A stretch of 64,000 bases of DNA from Cristatella mucedo (lineage: Eukaryota; Bryozoa; Phylactolaemata; Cristatellidae), in assembly GCA_009760855.2 (NCBI GenBank), contig WPIO01000050.1:2852501-2916500 (forward strand), written 5' to 3'. The notes beneath the pieces were generated by a model that did no database searches, had not been told where the DNA came from, and saw nothing but the letters and a program-made list of their open reading frames with translations. Positions 1 through 25,474 of this stretch are shown in pieces. Position 1 is the first letter of the stretch; every line of letters begins with the position of its first letter. Made by a program: the position numbers and the translations under genes.

Positions 1-55
1 GAGTTAGCGAGCGACAAGGCGATGTGCCACAGACGCAAAGCAAAGGCTCCACTAC

Positions 56-187
56 CTTCGTCGGTCAGTGCCGATTCGCTCAAGCCCGGATGCACAATAG
101 TGTCTGCCTCAGCATCGCCGTCCTCGTCCTCGTCACTGCCGCTGTCGCTGCTGTGATGACCACCTCTGCCGCCGTCCAATCGCGAGC
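56..187 (-). CDS. tentative acidic exon near left edge
   Basis: A minus-strand frame reads HHSSDSGSDEDEDGDAEADT then IVHPGLSESALTDE before a GTAGTG donor. The Ser/Asp/Glu-rich composition would suit a DZIP1 C-terminal region, but the acceptor phase (1) does not match the phase-0 exon proposed at 411-515, so the model is incomplete here. It may also be chance coding-like sequence. Confidence 0.3.
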
Positions 188-374
188 CTGCCCGGTGCGA
201 TCGCTGCCGCACGATGGCCGGTGCTCCGAGCGCTTCAGCTGGCGCCGACGCTCTGCCGTAACAAGGAGCGCGATCTGGCCAACCATAGGCAGGCCACGAG
301 CTAGCGAGCAGCGGCAGCGGCCGCCGCGCAGCCAGCTCCAGATGGTGCGCAGGCCATCGGTCGCTGCTGTCCAT

Positions 375-515
375 TCACCTGTCGCCCGTAGCGCTCCTGC
401 CGCGACCGACGTCGTCGCCCTTGAACTGGAGCATCTTGGCTTTAGGAGGCAGTGCCGGCCGTGCGGCCGACGATTCGTCAGCCGTGGAAATCGATGACGG
501 CCAGCCCTCCTCATC
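375..515 (-). CDS. tentative DZIP1-like C-terminal exon
   Basis: After a CCAAG acceptor the in-frame reading is DEEGWPSSISTADESSAARP followed by ALPPKAKMLQFKGDD, then a stop at 375-377. Acidic, Ser-rich sequence with a DxxxW element is what DZIP1 C-termini look like. The acceptor and any internal donor (GTCGGT at 410) are weak, so boundaries are uncertain. It may be the terminal exon or be spliced onward. Confidence 0.4.
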   Translation of the reverse strand, partial: DEEGWPSSISTADESSAARPALPPKAKMLQFKGDDVGRGRSATGDR

Positions 516-816
516 CTTGGAGCGAGGTGCTACGGGAGGCTACAGCGGAGGTCGGGCCGCTGCGTATCGCTCAGCTAGATCGCGGCGCACCGGACAGCCG
601 GCCCCGCTCCCTCCTCACAGGCCGCTTGCCGAGCGGAAGTGGGTTTGAGCAGGGCGCAAATGCTGCTAGAGCGGCCGCCAGCTGACAGCGCTATGGCAGC
701 ACTACCAGGGTGCGTGCAGAGAGCGCCAGGGAAGCACCAATTAAAACGCTGCTTGCTGAGCATCGCCGCGATTGCGCAGACCCTAGCAGGGGACGCGCCG
801 GAGCAGCGCCACCTAC

Positions 817-13238
<12,422 letters not shown>

Positions 13239-14650
13239 CCCAGCGAGCAGGACGCCGGAAGACACTTATCCGGACCTAGACGTTAGAGATTTTAGATTTG
13301 ATTCGCTTAGAACATGAATTAGTCACTTCAAGCAGCAGCCTATACCTTCGACAAGCGATGCCAACCCTAGAGCCACGGGCTCAGTAAACAACCGGGCCCA
13401 CGATCCCTCAGCTGAAGCGAGCTACAATGGCCTCAAACTAACGCTATGATGGAAGCAGATCCCTCACCACCAATTCAGATGTGCAGATTGTAATTATTCT
13501 GCCGCCGAGCGGCTGGCTGCAATATTCGCTGCAGCCGACCACTGGACGCCAGGCCCGTCGGGGCCCGGAACCCACGCAGCTCGCCTGGTGCTATAGAAAC
13601 GACAGTTGACGCTCACCCGCGTCCATTTTGAACTCTTTGGCGCCGCAGCCTCGAACTCGAACTTACGCCTCGCTCCCGCTGGGTGACAGGGAATGGTCCC
13701 TTTTAACTGGTCGGGCCATGCTTCGGCGAACTTGAAGAATACGGAAGAAGAGAGTGTTCACTTAGCTCCGCCAATGCTCTATGCCGGTAGCAGCCGATCG
13801 CAGCTACTGACATTCAAGCCGAGACGTGGACCTCGAGCGGCATGCCGTACGAAGTCACGTTTGTTACGAAGTTACGAATTCGCGTCCCCTTTTTTACGTC
13901 GAGGTCAAGCTTCTTTTTGGCGGATAGTTTCTCGGGAAAGCTGGGAGATTATTCTCTCACGTAAGGCTTGACCTAAGGCCCGACTTCCAGCTTAAATTAC
14001 CGCCAACAGAGAGCAGCGGCGGACCGGAGAGTGTAGGGTCGAGAGGCCGAATGAGAGACTCGACTGCGTCATTTTGCTGGTCGGCTAGACGGACAGTCGC
14101 ATGGGCTTACGCTACCGCACGCTCGCTGCGATTCAGACCGAGATGCCTGCAGTACGACCGGCAGTGTGCGCACGGAAAGTATACGAGCACTTTCCGGAGC
14201 TTCGCTTTCAACCGAGTGCTACTGGCGGCTAATCTTAGACCGCTGCCCCGTCCTCGACTCGCCACTGGCGTCAGGATCGCCTGCACAGTGAAGCGCTGCT
14301 GTCCCTGCGAGCTAAGTCACACGCACGAATTGGCCCTAAAGTGTAGCACTCCTGCCAGCTTTGCCCACGACCTCTCGCTGTCGGCAAGCTTGGGCAAGCC
14401 TCTCCGAGCCAGCAGCCGCTGCTGCTTGTCGTCTGCCGGCGAGCTTCCGCCGACCGATAGCCTTGCAGGCACGCGGCGGTCTCGGTCGCTGGCACCGCGG
14501 CTTGGACGCAATTATCTGGCACTGTCTTTATCAACTGTGAACTGGTGTGAACTGAAGCGGAGCCGAGAATTTCAGGTCAAGGGGCAAGGGAGGCTGAGGG
14601 CAAGGTAGCTGTGGGCTTCTCGAGGCATACTGGCATAAGTACCGTGTAAA
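13239..14650. other. upstream flank of DZIP1-like gene, GC-rich
   Basis: Region 5' of the DZIP1-like start codon. 13990-14600 is CpG-rich with no clear TATA box. ORFs on both strands lack any recognisable domain. A promoter or untranslated first exon is likely to lie here by position only. Confidence 0.35.
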
Positions 14651-17640
14651 AACAGTTCACAAAACAGATTAGAAAAATCTAGTCGCCTAGATCCTTCCGC
14701 ACTGCTCCTATCTTTTGGGGCCAGGGAAAATTCCCCCCCCCCCCCGGAGTAAAGATACTTCCCTCTGTCCATGCGAGGGGGGCAATTGCTCCCCCCCCCC
14801 GCCTGCCTTCTTGGCTCGCCCCCGAGTGCTTGGACGGTGCCACAATTTTGGCAGGAGCAACTAAACCTCAAGTTTAGGAGCATTGCACGAGGTCACGAAC
14901 TGTTCCTCAAAATTCATTCATTGAAGCCCGCATGCCCCCTAAAAAAAACTTTATTTTAGCTCCTATTTCTATTTAGCTGTTTAATTTGGGTGTTATTTCA
15001 GCCGGGAAAAATGCTTGCCTCTAATTACATGCCGAATGCGTGCCACCAGAGAACGCCTTTCACCGCAATTCTAGAGGGAAGCTCTCACCTGCGAGGCCGA
15101 AGCCGCACGCTTATGGCGACGCACCGCTCTGCGCTCTGGCCTCTTTGAACCTGCGAACAAAGGTGTCATCAATTTGGGGTATAACTAAATCTGCGATGCC
15201 CTTTCGGTAAAGAATTACAGGTTGTAGTTTGGTTCGCACATCAGAGAGCCAGCTGATGATCCACGCCAACGGTTTATTGCACAAGGCACGGAGCAGCAAG
15301 GCGCACGACTGCCTTTGCCCCTTCTCACACTCGAGTCTCCTCTCGTCGACTCCCGCTGTGCCTTGGCCGACCCCGATGGTGAATCCGCCATCTGTTTACC
15401 AGCGGGTTATCGGCCTGTGTCAACGCCTCATTAGAAGCGGACCACAGCCGTGCACAGGCCCCTCTCGAGGATGCTCCCACCAGCTCTTGAGGAAAGGAGC
15501 GGTACCGGCCCACATGCAATCGAACTACACAGGTTATAATTATGCATGAGCAAAATTAAAGCTCATCTGACAGCCGATTCCGAACGTGCGCGCCTTAAGG
15601 CATGCTGCTTGAGCGAGCTGTCTGACGACAATCTCGTGCTTGCCCCTTCTTGTAAAAACCACCTTGAAACTGCTACACCCACAGGCTTCCAGAAGCTTCC
15701 TGGACGGCTACGTGCCAACTTCAAATCTAAAAAATCGTGACAAATAAATCTTCAGTACAGACGCCTTCTCGAATGAGAGAGAATCTCTGGGAACAGCCGG
15801 AAGTCTGCCGAGCTTCCCTAGTGGATAGAATTGATTTTTAAAGCGAGTGGTTGATGGCTCAATGGATGCACTTCTCTATTTGCCTCACTGCGATCGTTAA
15901 ATAGAACAAACAGGGACAAATATACCGAGTTCAAACATCCTTTGCTGACTTGCTGTTGTCTGTACCCTTCAGTTGCCGCTTGCTAGCAGGGTAGCTGATT
16001 TCGAAAGCGAGATTCCCTAGACTGCCTTAAAACTGAGAGTCACCTCCCAAGACCACTTTGGCACTAGAGCCCTCAAAGGGGCGCACCATTTGTAGGTAGC
16101 CTTCTAGGCCTCGCAGTGCTCCGCGTAGACATGCAGCGAAGCTTTGCTGCAAAGATGCACCACTAGGCTGATCTCGGTAACCTACCGTCGATACACGAAT
16201 ATTGCAGCTGCTTCACTCAAGAAATGGCTGCTTTTCCGGTAGTCGACTCCTATTTTGCACGCCGATAAGAAGCCTTTAATGTGGGCTTGTCAGCATCTCA
16301 GCCGGAATCTCCCGAATTTGGGAAAGTCCAAATAACTGCACTGAGCGTTGACTTCCAGGAAACCGTGGAGGTGTCTAAAAATTGACTGGTGCGGCCATGT
16401 TTAGGCCTCGAGCTTCACCCCGAATGCCTAAGCAACGCTGCTTAAGAACATTGGTTGCATAAGTTTACTCAAGGACTTCCGTAGCGGTGGCATCCGGAGA
16501 ACCTCGTGAAGCAGTGAGTAGCCGACGCGCACTGCCACATTGACTGCACACCACTGCAGGAAAGTCTTTCTCATAGGGACTTTCTAGCCCCTCTGACGGG
16601 AAGGAAGTGCTGAGTTCTAGCAATTTCTGATGATCCCGAAGCTCTGCTCACAACGCTCGCGGCCTGCTGCACGTCCAAAAGTAATTTGCATCCTCGTTTG
16701 AAGAGGCCAGAGTTGCCCGCCGAGGGCATGCCACTTGGAAGGCCTCTTTAGACCTGACTAAAATGAATCTACCTCCTTAGGAACTCTACAGAAACTCGAT
16801 TGCCCTTTCATTGAATCGTGACATTTTTTCTGAAAAATTACCACGGATGTGCGTGCAAGCCTAGTGTTCGTTCGCCGCTCTTAGCCCCCACCTGAGAGGA
16901 AATTATTGATTTTTCTTCGGGGAAACACTTCAATGAGTTCGGAGACGGTGCGTGGTCCGATAAGCCTCAGGAAAAGCTACCTATGCCATGTACCTCCTGC
17001 TCGGAAGCCGATAGCTAGCCATCCGACCTCCATAGGGGACTAGCAGGTCACTGATTAATCCAAGCGAAGCTTGAATGGCTGTAATTTCTTGGGGCAGCTT
17101 AACCTCCGTTCTTCAGTCAGATCAATGGAAAGGGTTTATCTCCCCGCCCCCCACGGCCCTTCCTCTCCTACGCCATCGAGGGGCATAACTCTTGCTAAGG
17201 CACCGAGTCCTTAAAACATCGACTTTTCCACCCGATTGAGTTAGTAAAGGCTCCGCTTACAGCCTGTTTCCCTATCTGTGCTGATTCTATTCCTTAAAGG
17301 CCTTTCGTTTGGTAAAGCGTACCCCACTCGTGAGTAATTAATGAGGTGCAAATGCTGCCAATTACGTAGATAGTACTCGCGATGACGCCGCAGAGCTGTC
17401 CGAGGTGACCGCTGCCAAGAGTCCGAGTGACTGGGCGTCGCAGCAATCTTACACTGACCGACTGGACATTGAGAACTATTTATTCGAATCTACGATGTTC
17501 TCCAGTCCTCAGGTGCCGGATTTTAGAAGAGCTTAAGTCACGTGCCCCACTGAATCGATGCCGTCGGCCGTGACCCGCAGCACTGATCCCCTTCTCGGAC
17601 TGGCTTGCCGCCTTAGAAAAGCCACCAAACCAACACTGGC
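14650..17640. other. no gene recognised
   Basis: Mostly unique sequence with two C-runs (14735-14747 and 14790-14800). Between 15740 and 17530 there is no substantial ORF on either strand, and I saw no repeat shared with the rest of the window. Confidence 0.5.
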
Positions 17641-17649
17641 AAGTGCCAA

Positions 17650-18180
<531 letters not shown>

Positions 18181-18660
18181 TATGGAAGTTCTGGGCTTTT
18201 CTAACCTACGACTGCAGGTCGCGACGGCTAAAAACGCGCGAGCGCCGCGGCAGGAGGACAGGGCGCCGGGTGAGGGAACCCCGCTTAGCCGACGACTTTC
18301 GGCGAGGCGTCTGCGGCGGACGCTCTGCTTCAGGTTCTCCGCCAAAGGTTTAGCTGCGACAACGAGGGAAAGGCCAAACCGAGAGAACGCAGCTTCGAGG
18401 CGCAGTCTAATGTGCATCAAGCTGGGATCGGTAGCGGTGACAAGCGCGCGATGCGTGAGACGGGCAGAGCAAGGGGGCACTTCTAAGAAAGCCGCGAGAG
18501 GCTGAGAGAGCTCCACTAGCGGCGGCGGAAAATCTTGACAAGCCAGCACGGAGCACTAGAGCCTGAGAATTATGCCCAGTTGAAGGCCGGATTATCGTGC
18601 ACATCTTTTGAGAGCCTCTCACTAAATTCATCGACGAAGAAGCGCCGCAGCCGCAGCAGA

Positions 18661-18800
18661 AATTGTAATATAGAATATAGAATATAGAAATAATATAGAA
18701 ATATAGCATATAGAAATATAATAATAATATAATATAATATAATATTAATATAGAAATATAATGTAATATAGAAATATATAAATCGTATAGTAAAAATCAT
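18661..18800. repeat. AT-rich low-complexity (ATATAGAAATATA)
   Basis: Short tandem variants of TATAGAAATATAA next to a CT array. Confidence 0.8.
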
Positions 18801-18809
18801 AAGTTTGTA

Positions 18810-18812
18810 TAC

Positions 18813-18871
<59 letters not shown>

Positions 18872-19740
18872 AGAACTGAATCTCGTTCTAAGAACTTTGC
18901 GGATACTGTACAGAGGAGCATTACCGAATGTTTGGTGGTAGCATTCGCAAGCGCGAGGCACACTGTAAGCTGGTACATGCGCACACGAAGGACGAATCAC
19001 AAGACTCACCAAATGCTGTAACAAACAGATGCATTTTAAGCTTTCTTTTTAAATGTCTTGACAAGATGTCAGGGGACTTTTTGACGCGAGTCAGTAGTGA
19101 GTTTGGGGGCACGCGATCTAAAGGCATGGTCTCCAAAGTGTTTGAGGTTCGTACGAAGTAGGGCTACACAATTCAAGCCATAGCAACAGGCTGAACGGTT
19201 TTTTACCTGGTAAGGGAATTATTCGGATAGGAAGGCTGGAGCCAGAGAATGAAGGGACCTACAAGTAAGTAACAGAGCCTTTAAGTCGATATGCTGTTTG
19301 ACTGTGAGCCAGTGCAATTCGGCGAGAATGGATGTGACATGAATACTTCGGCGCTCACGATATACAAGCCTTGCTGTTGAGTTTTGCACCAACTGCAGGC
19401 GCCTGATTGCACGCTCTGGTAGACCTGTAGGCAGTGTGTTCCAGAAGTCAAGATGGGATACCATAAATGCATGGACCGGTTTCGATGTGGTATTCCAGTC
19501 TAAGCCATTTATGTAGCTAAAAGAAGGCAGACTTGAATGTGGAACTGATGCGGTCGTTTAATAACAAATGAATATTTAATATTGAATATGAATATTTATT
19601 AATCACTTTGAAACAGGAGAACTATATCACGTGCAGATTCAAAAGGAGATCTGCTGTTTGCGGAGCCGATTTTCAGCACTTTACAGTTTCTGAATCACAC
19701 TTGGTTTGCCCATAACTAGCAAAATAGCCGGTGTTAATTT
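18810..19740 (-). mobile_element. LINE fragment with a CT array grown inside its tail
   Basis: The minus frame at 19219-19464 reads RAIRRLQLVQNSTARLVY and ELHWLTVKQHIDLKAL, the C-terminal ORF2 region. 19580-19735 matches the RT end (GKP... then LTLKI-like). The hairpin tail is split by CT repeats at 18813-18869. Confidence 0.8.
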
Positions 19741-20489
19741 CAATAGAAGCCTTTTATGGAAGAGGCAAAGTGTCCATACATTTTTCGTTTGAAAATAAAA
19801 TGCCAGGCATTGACCATCTAGAAAATAGCATTTCGAACCACGAATCACGGCGAGGAAGTTTCATGATTTGTGCTAGGACTCTAGGGAGAAACGAGTTTCT
19901 AAAACGAGAATGGGTGCGAATAATTGGCGAGAACTGAATGCGACGACAATATCAAATAGTATGCAGAAGACACATCCATGCTGAACAGCCAATAGCTGAC
20001 TTGTCAATATATGAGCACATTGCCTATCTACCGCCTTTAAACTAACGAACATCGCCAAACTACAAGGCCTACATTGACCAGAGTGGAACCACTTAACTGG
20101 CTCACGTCTTTGAAGACATTGCCAATCAAAACCATTTACACCCATTTCATTTTGGAATCCCGGTACCAGCCCTTTACAGGCTTCTCCCTAGTGAAGGAAA
20201 ACTCCACAGCCCGTTTGCTGTCATCGGCAGTGTAGCTGCCATATCGCACCACTTTAGATTGGGCTCTACTCGCTACCAAGCGAACATCGAACTGACTTCA
20301 GACTCCTCTGCCTAGCCTGCAGTTTGCCTCCCTCGCTCGTGGCAGCTCATCGATACGCTTAGCTCTCACCTCCAGTGAGAGCTGATTCGGCACTGCACCC
20401 GCTCCACGACTTCCGGTCATTTTGCAGCTCTCCAATTAAATAGAAATGTCTGCGATAGAGCCTTCAATTTTCCTGAATTTCTGTATCTT

Positions 20490-23430
20490 GCTTCTTGAAT
20501 TCCAGTAGTGTTGTCGCTACCTGTGGTCACCATCCAGATCTCTACTATCTGCAAAGACATCGCTTCATCTTTTCCTGTCAACATTCATTTGGATAACTTA
20601 TCTGACGCATTAAGCACTGATTTTCGTTCGCTGACTCACTCATTGTCTCTTGTGGCTCAAACGTATGGCCCTACTCATATCAAGGGTCACACACTCGACC
20701 AAATTTGTTACTACAACTGCACTTTGTCACCCCTATCATTACCAAATCCGGCTTATCTGATCAAATGCAAATCTCATCCAGTCTACAATGTGTGCCCTCC
20801 TCATCCTCATCTAAAATCACTTGCGAATCGCGAAACTTCAAGACCCTTGACATCGATGCTGTCCGTGCGAGGATATCTGCTTCAGCTCTGCCGCTCAATC
20901 CTCCTTCCGACCTGTCATCATCGTTAGATTGCTTTAACACAACACTAGCTGACGAGTTTGCACCCCAGACTAAGTGCACACTGTGAGCCCTCGCCCAGAC
21001 GGCCGATGGTTTACCACACACATTAAACTAGCTAGGTCTACTAAGCGAAAGCTTGAAAAGCATGCAAAAGATCAGGACAGACTTTTCATCTACAGGCGTA
21101 CCAGGACTACTGTAGTTCGTATCAATTGATCCAAGCAATGGCCAAGTCTAGCTTATATAAAAGAACAGTGTTGAATCACAAATGCACTATCCAAAAATGC
21201 AGACTTCGACGATCAAACATCTCCTTAACTGCTCCCATGTTAGCTCCTTACCTATTGATCCCTATGATGACCTAGCTGATCGCTTTTCTACCTTCTTTGT
21301 AAACAAGATAGACGAGATCAGAGAGTTCGTGCCTAAGATGGCAGCATCCCTCTGGAATCCCGTCCCTCAATTTCATGCAGCACCTCAATGTCTACATTCA
21401 AGCAGGTCACTATAACCATTGTCCTCAAGTTCATATCCCAATCAGAGAAGACTACTAGTATTCTGGACCCTATTCCTACTGTCCTGCTTCAACGATGCGT
21501 CGATCTGCTTCTGCCATGCATAACTAACGTCATAACTATGTTATTAGCCTCGGGTCATGTCCTACCACCTTTCAAAAAGGCTGTGGCCAGGCCACTACTC
21601 AAGAAAGCAATAGACTAAGACTTGATAATACTAGACCAAGAGAACTCGAGCAACTACCGCCCAGTATCCGCTCTACCATTCCTATCAAAGACACTGGAAC
21701 GAGTCGTGGCAAACCAGTGGAATTCATGTATTTAAACTTTGAACCTTGCTAGTACGTTCCAGTCTGGTTTTAGAGCTAATTACTCCACAGAGTGAGCATT
21801 GCTTCTGTTGTACGATGACCTGCATAGAAATGCAGACTTAGGTAGAACAGTAGAATATCTCTGCTTGTTTTGCTCAATCTATCGGCACCATACAATATTA
21901 TTTATTACCAAGTCCTTCTTAAACGCCTCTAATCTCGCCTGGGCATTACTATCACTGCACTGCAATGTTTCAGATCCTATCTCAGTTGGAGACTTCAGAG
22001 TATGGATGTGAATGGCCAAAGATCATCTAAGGAACCTCAGAAGTATGGCGTACTTCGGTGCTCTTTGCTTTTTTCCGTCTTTTTCACAGTGTATGCTCTC
22101 CTTCTTGCCAATGTGATTGCCAAACACAATCTAGGCTTTCACTTCTATGCAGATGACGCTCGGTTGTACCAACGCTTTGAGCCCTCCCAGCAATCTCGCA
22201 CGTCGATTTCTCCCAACCTCCTTGCTGCACATATTGATGACATCTGCACGTGGATGGCAGCAAACCTTCTTAAATTGATTGATAATAAAACCAACTCACT
22301 AGTTATGGGCAAACCGGGTGCGATTCGGAAATTTGAAAGGCTAACGCTCAAAATCAGCTCAGCCAGTGTATCTCCTGTTGAATCTGCACGAAATCTAGGT
22401 GTCCTGTTACCAAGTTACCTTTCGTTAGACGACCACATCAGCTCCACAGCTAAGTCTGCCTACTTTCATCTTCATAACATTTTTAAAATTCTAGCTCATT
22501 TAAACAGAGATACCACATTCAAGTTATTCCATGCATTTGTGAAATCCCTTCCCGACTTCTGTAGCTCACTGTTTGCTAGTAGACTGACACTCGGGCGCTG
22601 ACAGTTGGTGCACAACTCTGCAGCTAGGCTTGTCTGTCGTGAGGTTCTCATCTGCTACAGCACACCACTCGTGCTGACACTGTGCATGCTGCCAGTAACC
22701 AAATTTGCATGCTGACCCTGTGCATGTCACCCCTAACCATGTTATTCATTTTGTTTGTTTTTCAAGCATGATTGCATTTCTCTTTGCAGCAAATGTAAAG
22801 CGCCTAGAAAGAGATTAAGTTCTCTGAGGGCGCTTTATCAAGTACATTATTATTATTGTTACCACTTCTCGCCGACCTGTGCTGGCTCCCATTCAAGCAT
22901 TGCATCGACTTAAAGGTTTTGTTACTCACTTTTAGGTCCCTTAATTCTTCGGCTTCAGCTTACCTATCAGCTCTACTCCCCCACCTGTCTAAGTATCTTA
23001 CCGCCAGCTTTTCGGAATCTATCTGTTTACCTATACCTCGTACAAACCTCAAAGCTTTTGGAAACCTAAATTTCGTTCGCATGCTCCCAAAACCTGGAAT
23101 TCACTCTCAACTTTCGTCACGACATCTCCTGGTTTGACTACGCTTAAAAACAAATTAAAAACGCATCTATTTAGCACATAATTTAGTGGGTCCCTGTGAT
23201 TCGTCTCTTATGTGCTTATGTGCACTGACCCTGTGCATGCTGCCACCAGCCTTACTTGGATGCTAACCCTGCGTATGTCACCCTAGATATGTTATCCTTG
23301 TTGATATTTTGGATATATTATAATGATATGGAGCATTCTACCACTAGCCACTCGATCGTGCTCCCCTTTGCAGCAAATGTAAAGCGCCTAAGAAAGAGAT
23401 TGAGTTCTCTGAGGGCGCTTAATCAAATGC
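20490..23430 (+). mobile_element. long degenerate LINE (endonuclease end, RT, C-terminus), interrupted
   Basis: The 20640-20710 frame holds AQTYGPTHIKGHTLDQI, the end of an APE endonuclease domain. RT blocks follow, with a HFYADDARLY catalytic box at about 22139-22170 and NLGVL...SLDDHISS after it. Frames are broken by many indels. A younger LINE tail is inserted at 22669-22858; the old copy resumes at 22859 (LCWLPFKHCIDLKVL) and ends with its own hairpin near 23430. Confidence 0.85.
22669..22858 (+). mobile_element. LINE 3' tail nested in an older LINE
   Basis: The tail from GTGCTGACACTGTGCATGCT to the ATT repeats interrupts the older copy. ACCACT occurs on both sides, and the older frame continues after it (TTCTCGCCGACC). 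Confidence 0.75.
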
Positions 23431-23449
23431 ATCACTATTGTTATCACCT

Positions 23450-24650
23450 AGTGGAAGAGCAAAGCTTTCTAGTCTAGCTGCGTGCTCGGGGCGTCTTAAG
23501 CATTTGCTTTTCATCTTCATTTAGTTTAAAGGAATTTGCCGACATCCAGTACCGAATGTCTGATAGGCAAGCGTTCAGTTTATTAAACCCTGCAGCAGAG
23601 TCTAGTGGTTTAAATGACATACAGCTGAGGACCGGCAGCATACAAGTGGTAGCCAATTCCGTGGGCTGGAATATAATTTTTCCTAGAGGCGCTCAGTACG
23701 AATGGAGAACAGACAAAAGCCGTGGATGGACCCGCATGGGACTCCACAGTTGACTGGTCTGGTGGATGAGACCTGAGTCCCACACGACACGGATTGAATA
23801 TGATCAGGCGATCAGTACGATCTAAACCACGCCGGTGTCTCCTATGCCAGAACGATCGCTGTTCTACTTCGTTTAAGCAGGACATCGTGATCAATGGCGT
23901 GGAAGGTAGGTCACAGATCTAGCAGAGCTAGGGCAGTGGCTTTTATGTCATGGTTGCTGAATAGGATTTCATTGTATACAAGGAGAAGAGTAGTTTCAGC
24001 GTAGTGCTGCCGCTTGAACCCCGATTAAATTGTATTCGACATTTCATTATTTTCAATGTGTGCTACCAGCTGCTTAAGGACGATTTTTTCAAGAATCGTT
24101 GACAAAAAATGAAAAAGGGAAACTGGATGATAGTTTCCAAGGACCCCTGTATCTAATCCAGGCTATTAAAGTATCGGTCTAAGGATTGCCGATTTCAATG
24201 ACTTGGGTACAACCCCTTTTTCTAAAGATGCGTTACAAAACTCGGTTGTGGCTGGGCTAAGTTGGTCTGCCAGCGAAGACCACAGCGATGATGGTATAGG
24301 GTTTTCAGGAGACGAGCTCTTTTTACTAGACCTAATTAAGGTAGCCACATTACATGAAGAACTCTTAGAAAATCTCTTGGGGAATGTTAAAAATTGCGAT
24401 CCAACCATCACTTTAGTCGTCGGAGGCTTTTAGGAGACGCAAATGAGCCCAATTCTTTCAGTGACGAAGGGTGAAAATCTCTCAGCCAAACCTTTTAACA
24501 TCCGGGGAGTGAGACTCTCACAGCATTGGCCATCAAATCGTTTACCGTCATATAAATCTGTTTTGGGTCCAACTGGTAACAATTCAGTTTTAGCGTGGAA
24601 AAAGAAGCCATGGCTTTTTCCAATCTTACCTGTCTAGTTTAGTGTCCTGA
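23450..24650 (-). mobile_element. LINE fragment, divergent subfamily
   Basis: Minus frames read NACLSDIRYWMSANSFKLNE (23474-23656), YHLYAAGPQLY, a decayed YADDTQLY box (23610-23894), and PIPSSLWSSLADQLSP with KSLKSAILRPIL (24166-24411), the RT N-terminal region. Confidence 0.75.
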
Positions 24651-25043
24651 GAAGCAAGCGGATGCTTTTCTAGTAGCTCTGACATTGTTCGTCATATCGT
24701 CCACTGGTAGCTAGGAATCAGTCACCATCAGCTCCAGCGACTGTAACTAGATCACTAAAGAGATCACTTGCTCAAATCGGCATTTTATCGTTGAAGATGG
24801 CGCCCCTTCTTCGAATATCGCCACACCACTACTCCAGCGGCTGCTTGAAGATATAGGATCAGCACAGTAAAGTGGTTAGCCGCATTCAGCTTCACTGCAT
24901 CTGCGACGTCGCATGTCGGACAATGCAGCCAGCCCATACTGTGATAGACATTCGGTGCCCACGAATCGCCTCTCGCTCGGGTTGGGGCGGCATGGGCGAA
25001 TGAGTCATCATCATTGCGATCGGATCATCGCATCATCACCGAG

Positions 25044-25190
25044 CTGGTTTGGTCTAGTGGTTAAGGTGCACGCCCCGACCAAGGTCTGACTGAGGTCGTG
25101 GGCTTGAGCCCCGAGGCATTTGTGAAGCGCCTGAATAGAGATTAAGTTCTCTTGGGGCGCTATATAAATGAATTATATTTTTATATTTAT
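25044..25190 (+). mobile_element. SINE family 1, copy a
   Basis: A tRNA-like head with A box TGGTCTAGTGG and a GGCTTGAGCCCC B-box region, then the tail GAAGCGCCTGAATAGAGATT...GGGGCGCTATATAAATG. The tail is the same hairpin as the local LINE. Confidence 0.8.
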
Positions 25191-25385
25191 AATTCTCCCC
25201 TGACAATACTCGAGCAGGGCCGTCAACGACGAGACTGGTCGTTACTAGCCCGCGAGCGTGACACGCTGGTCAAAGAATGCTGCAAAAAAAACGTGGCGCT
25301 CGATATCAGGGATCGGGACCTTTCTCGTCGCCGGCGCCTCGCTGCCCACCTCCGATTCTGGCCGCTCCGGCATCCAAAGTTCTGA
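25187..25385 (+). other. coding-like ORF of unknown origin
   Basis: The open frame contains RQRRDWSLLARERDTLVKEC and RDRDLSRRRR, with mixed charged composition unlike the simple-repeat ORFs, and ends at a stop at 25383-25385. It follows the SINE tail directly, with a CTCGAGCAG acceptor-like site. I do not recognise it. It could be an orphan exon or chance. Confidence 0.25.
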
Positions 25386-25416
25386 TGCCTAAAGATGAAG
25401 CAGAGATAACAAGTTC

Positions 25417-25474
25417 GGGAAGTGAACTCACCTCTCTCCCGCGTTCGTGAGGGAGAGAGGTGAGTTCACTTCCC
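25417..25474. repeat. perfect 24-bp inverted repeat with 10-bp loop
   Basis: Arms 25417-25440 and 25451-25474 are exact reverse complements (GGGAAGTGAACTCACCTCTC plus TCCC); the loop is GCGTTCGTGA. Confidence 0.95.
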
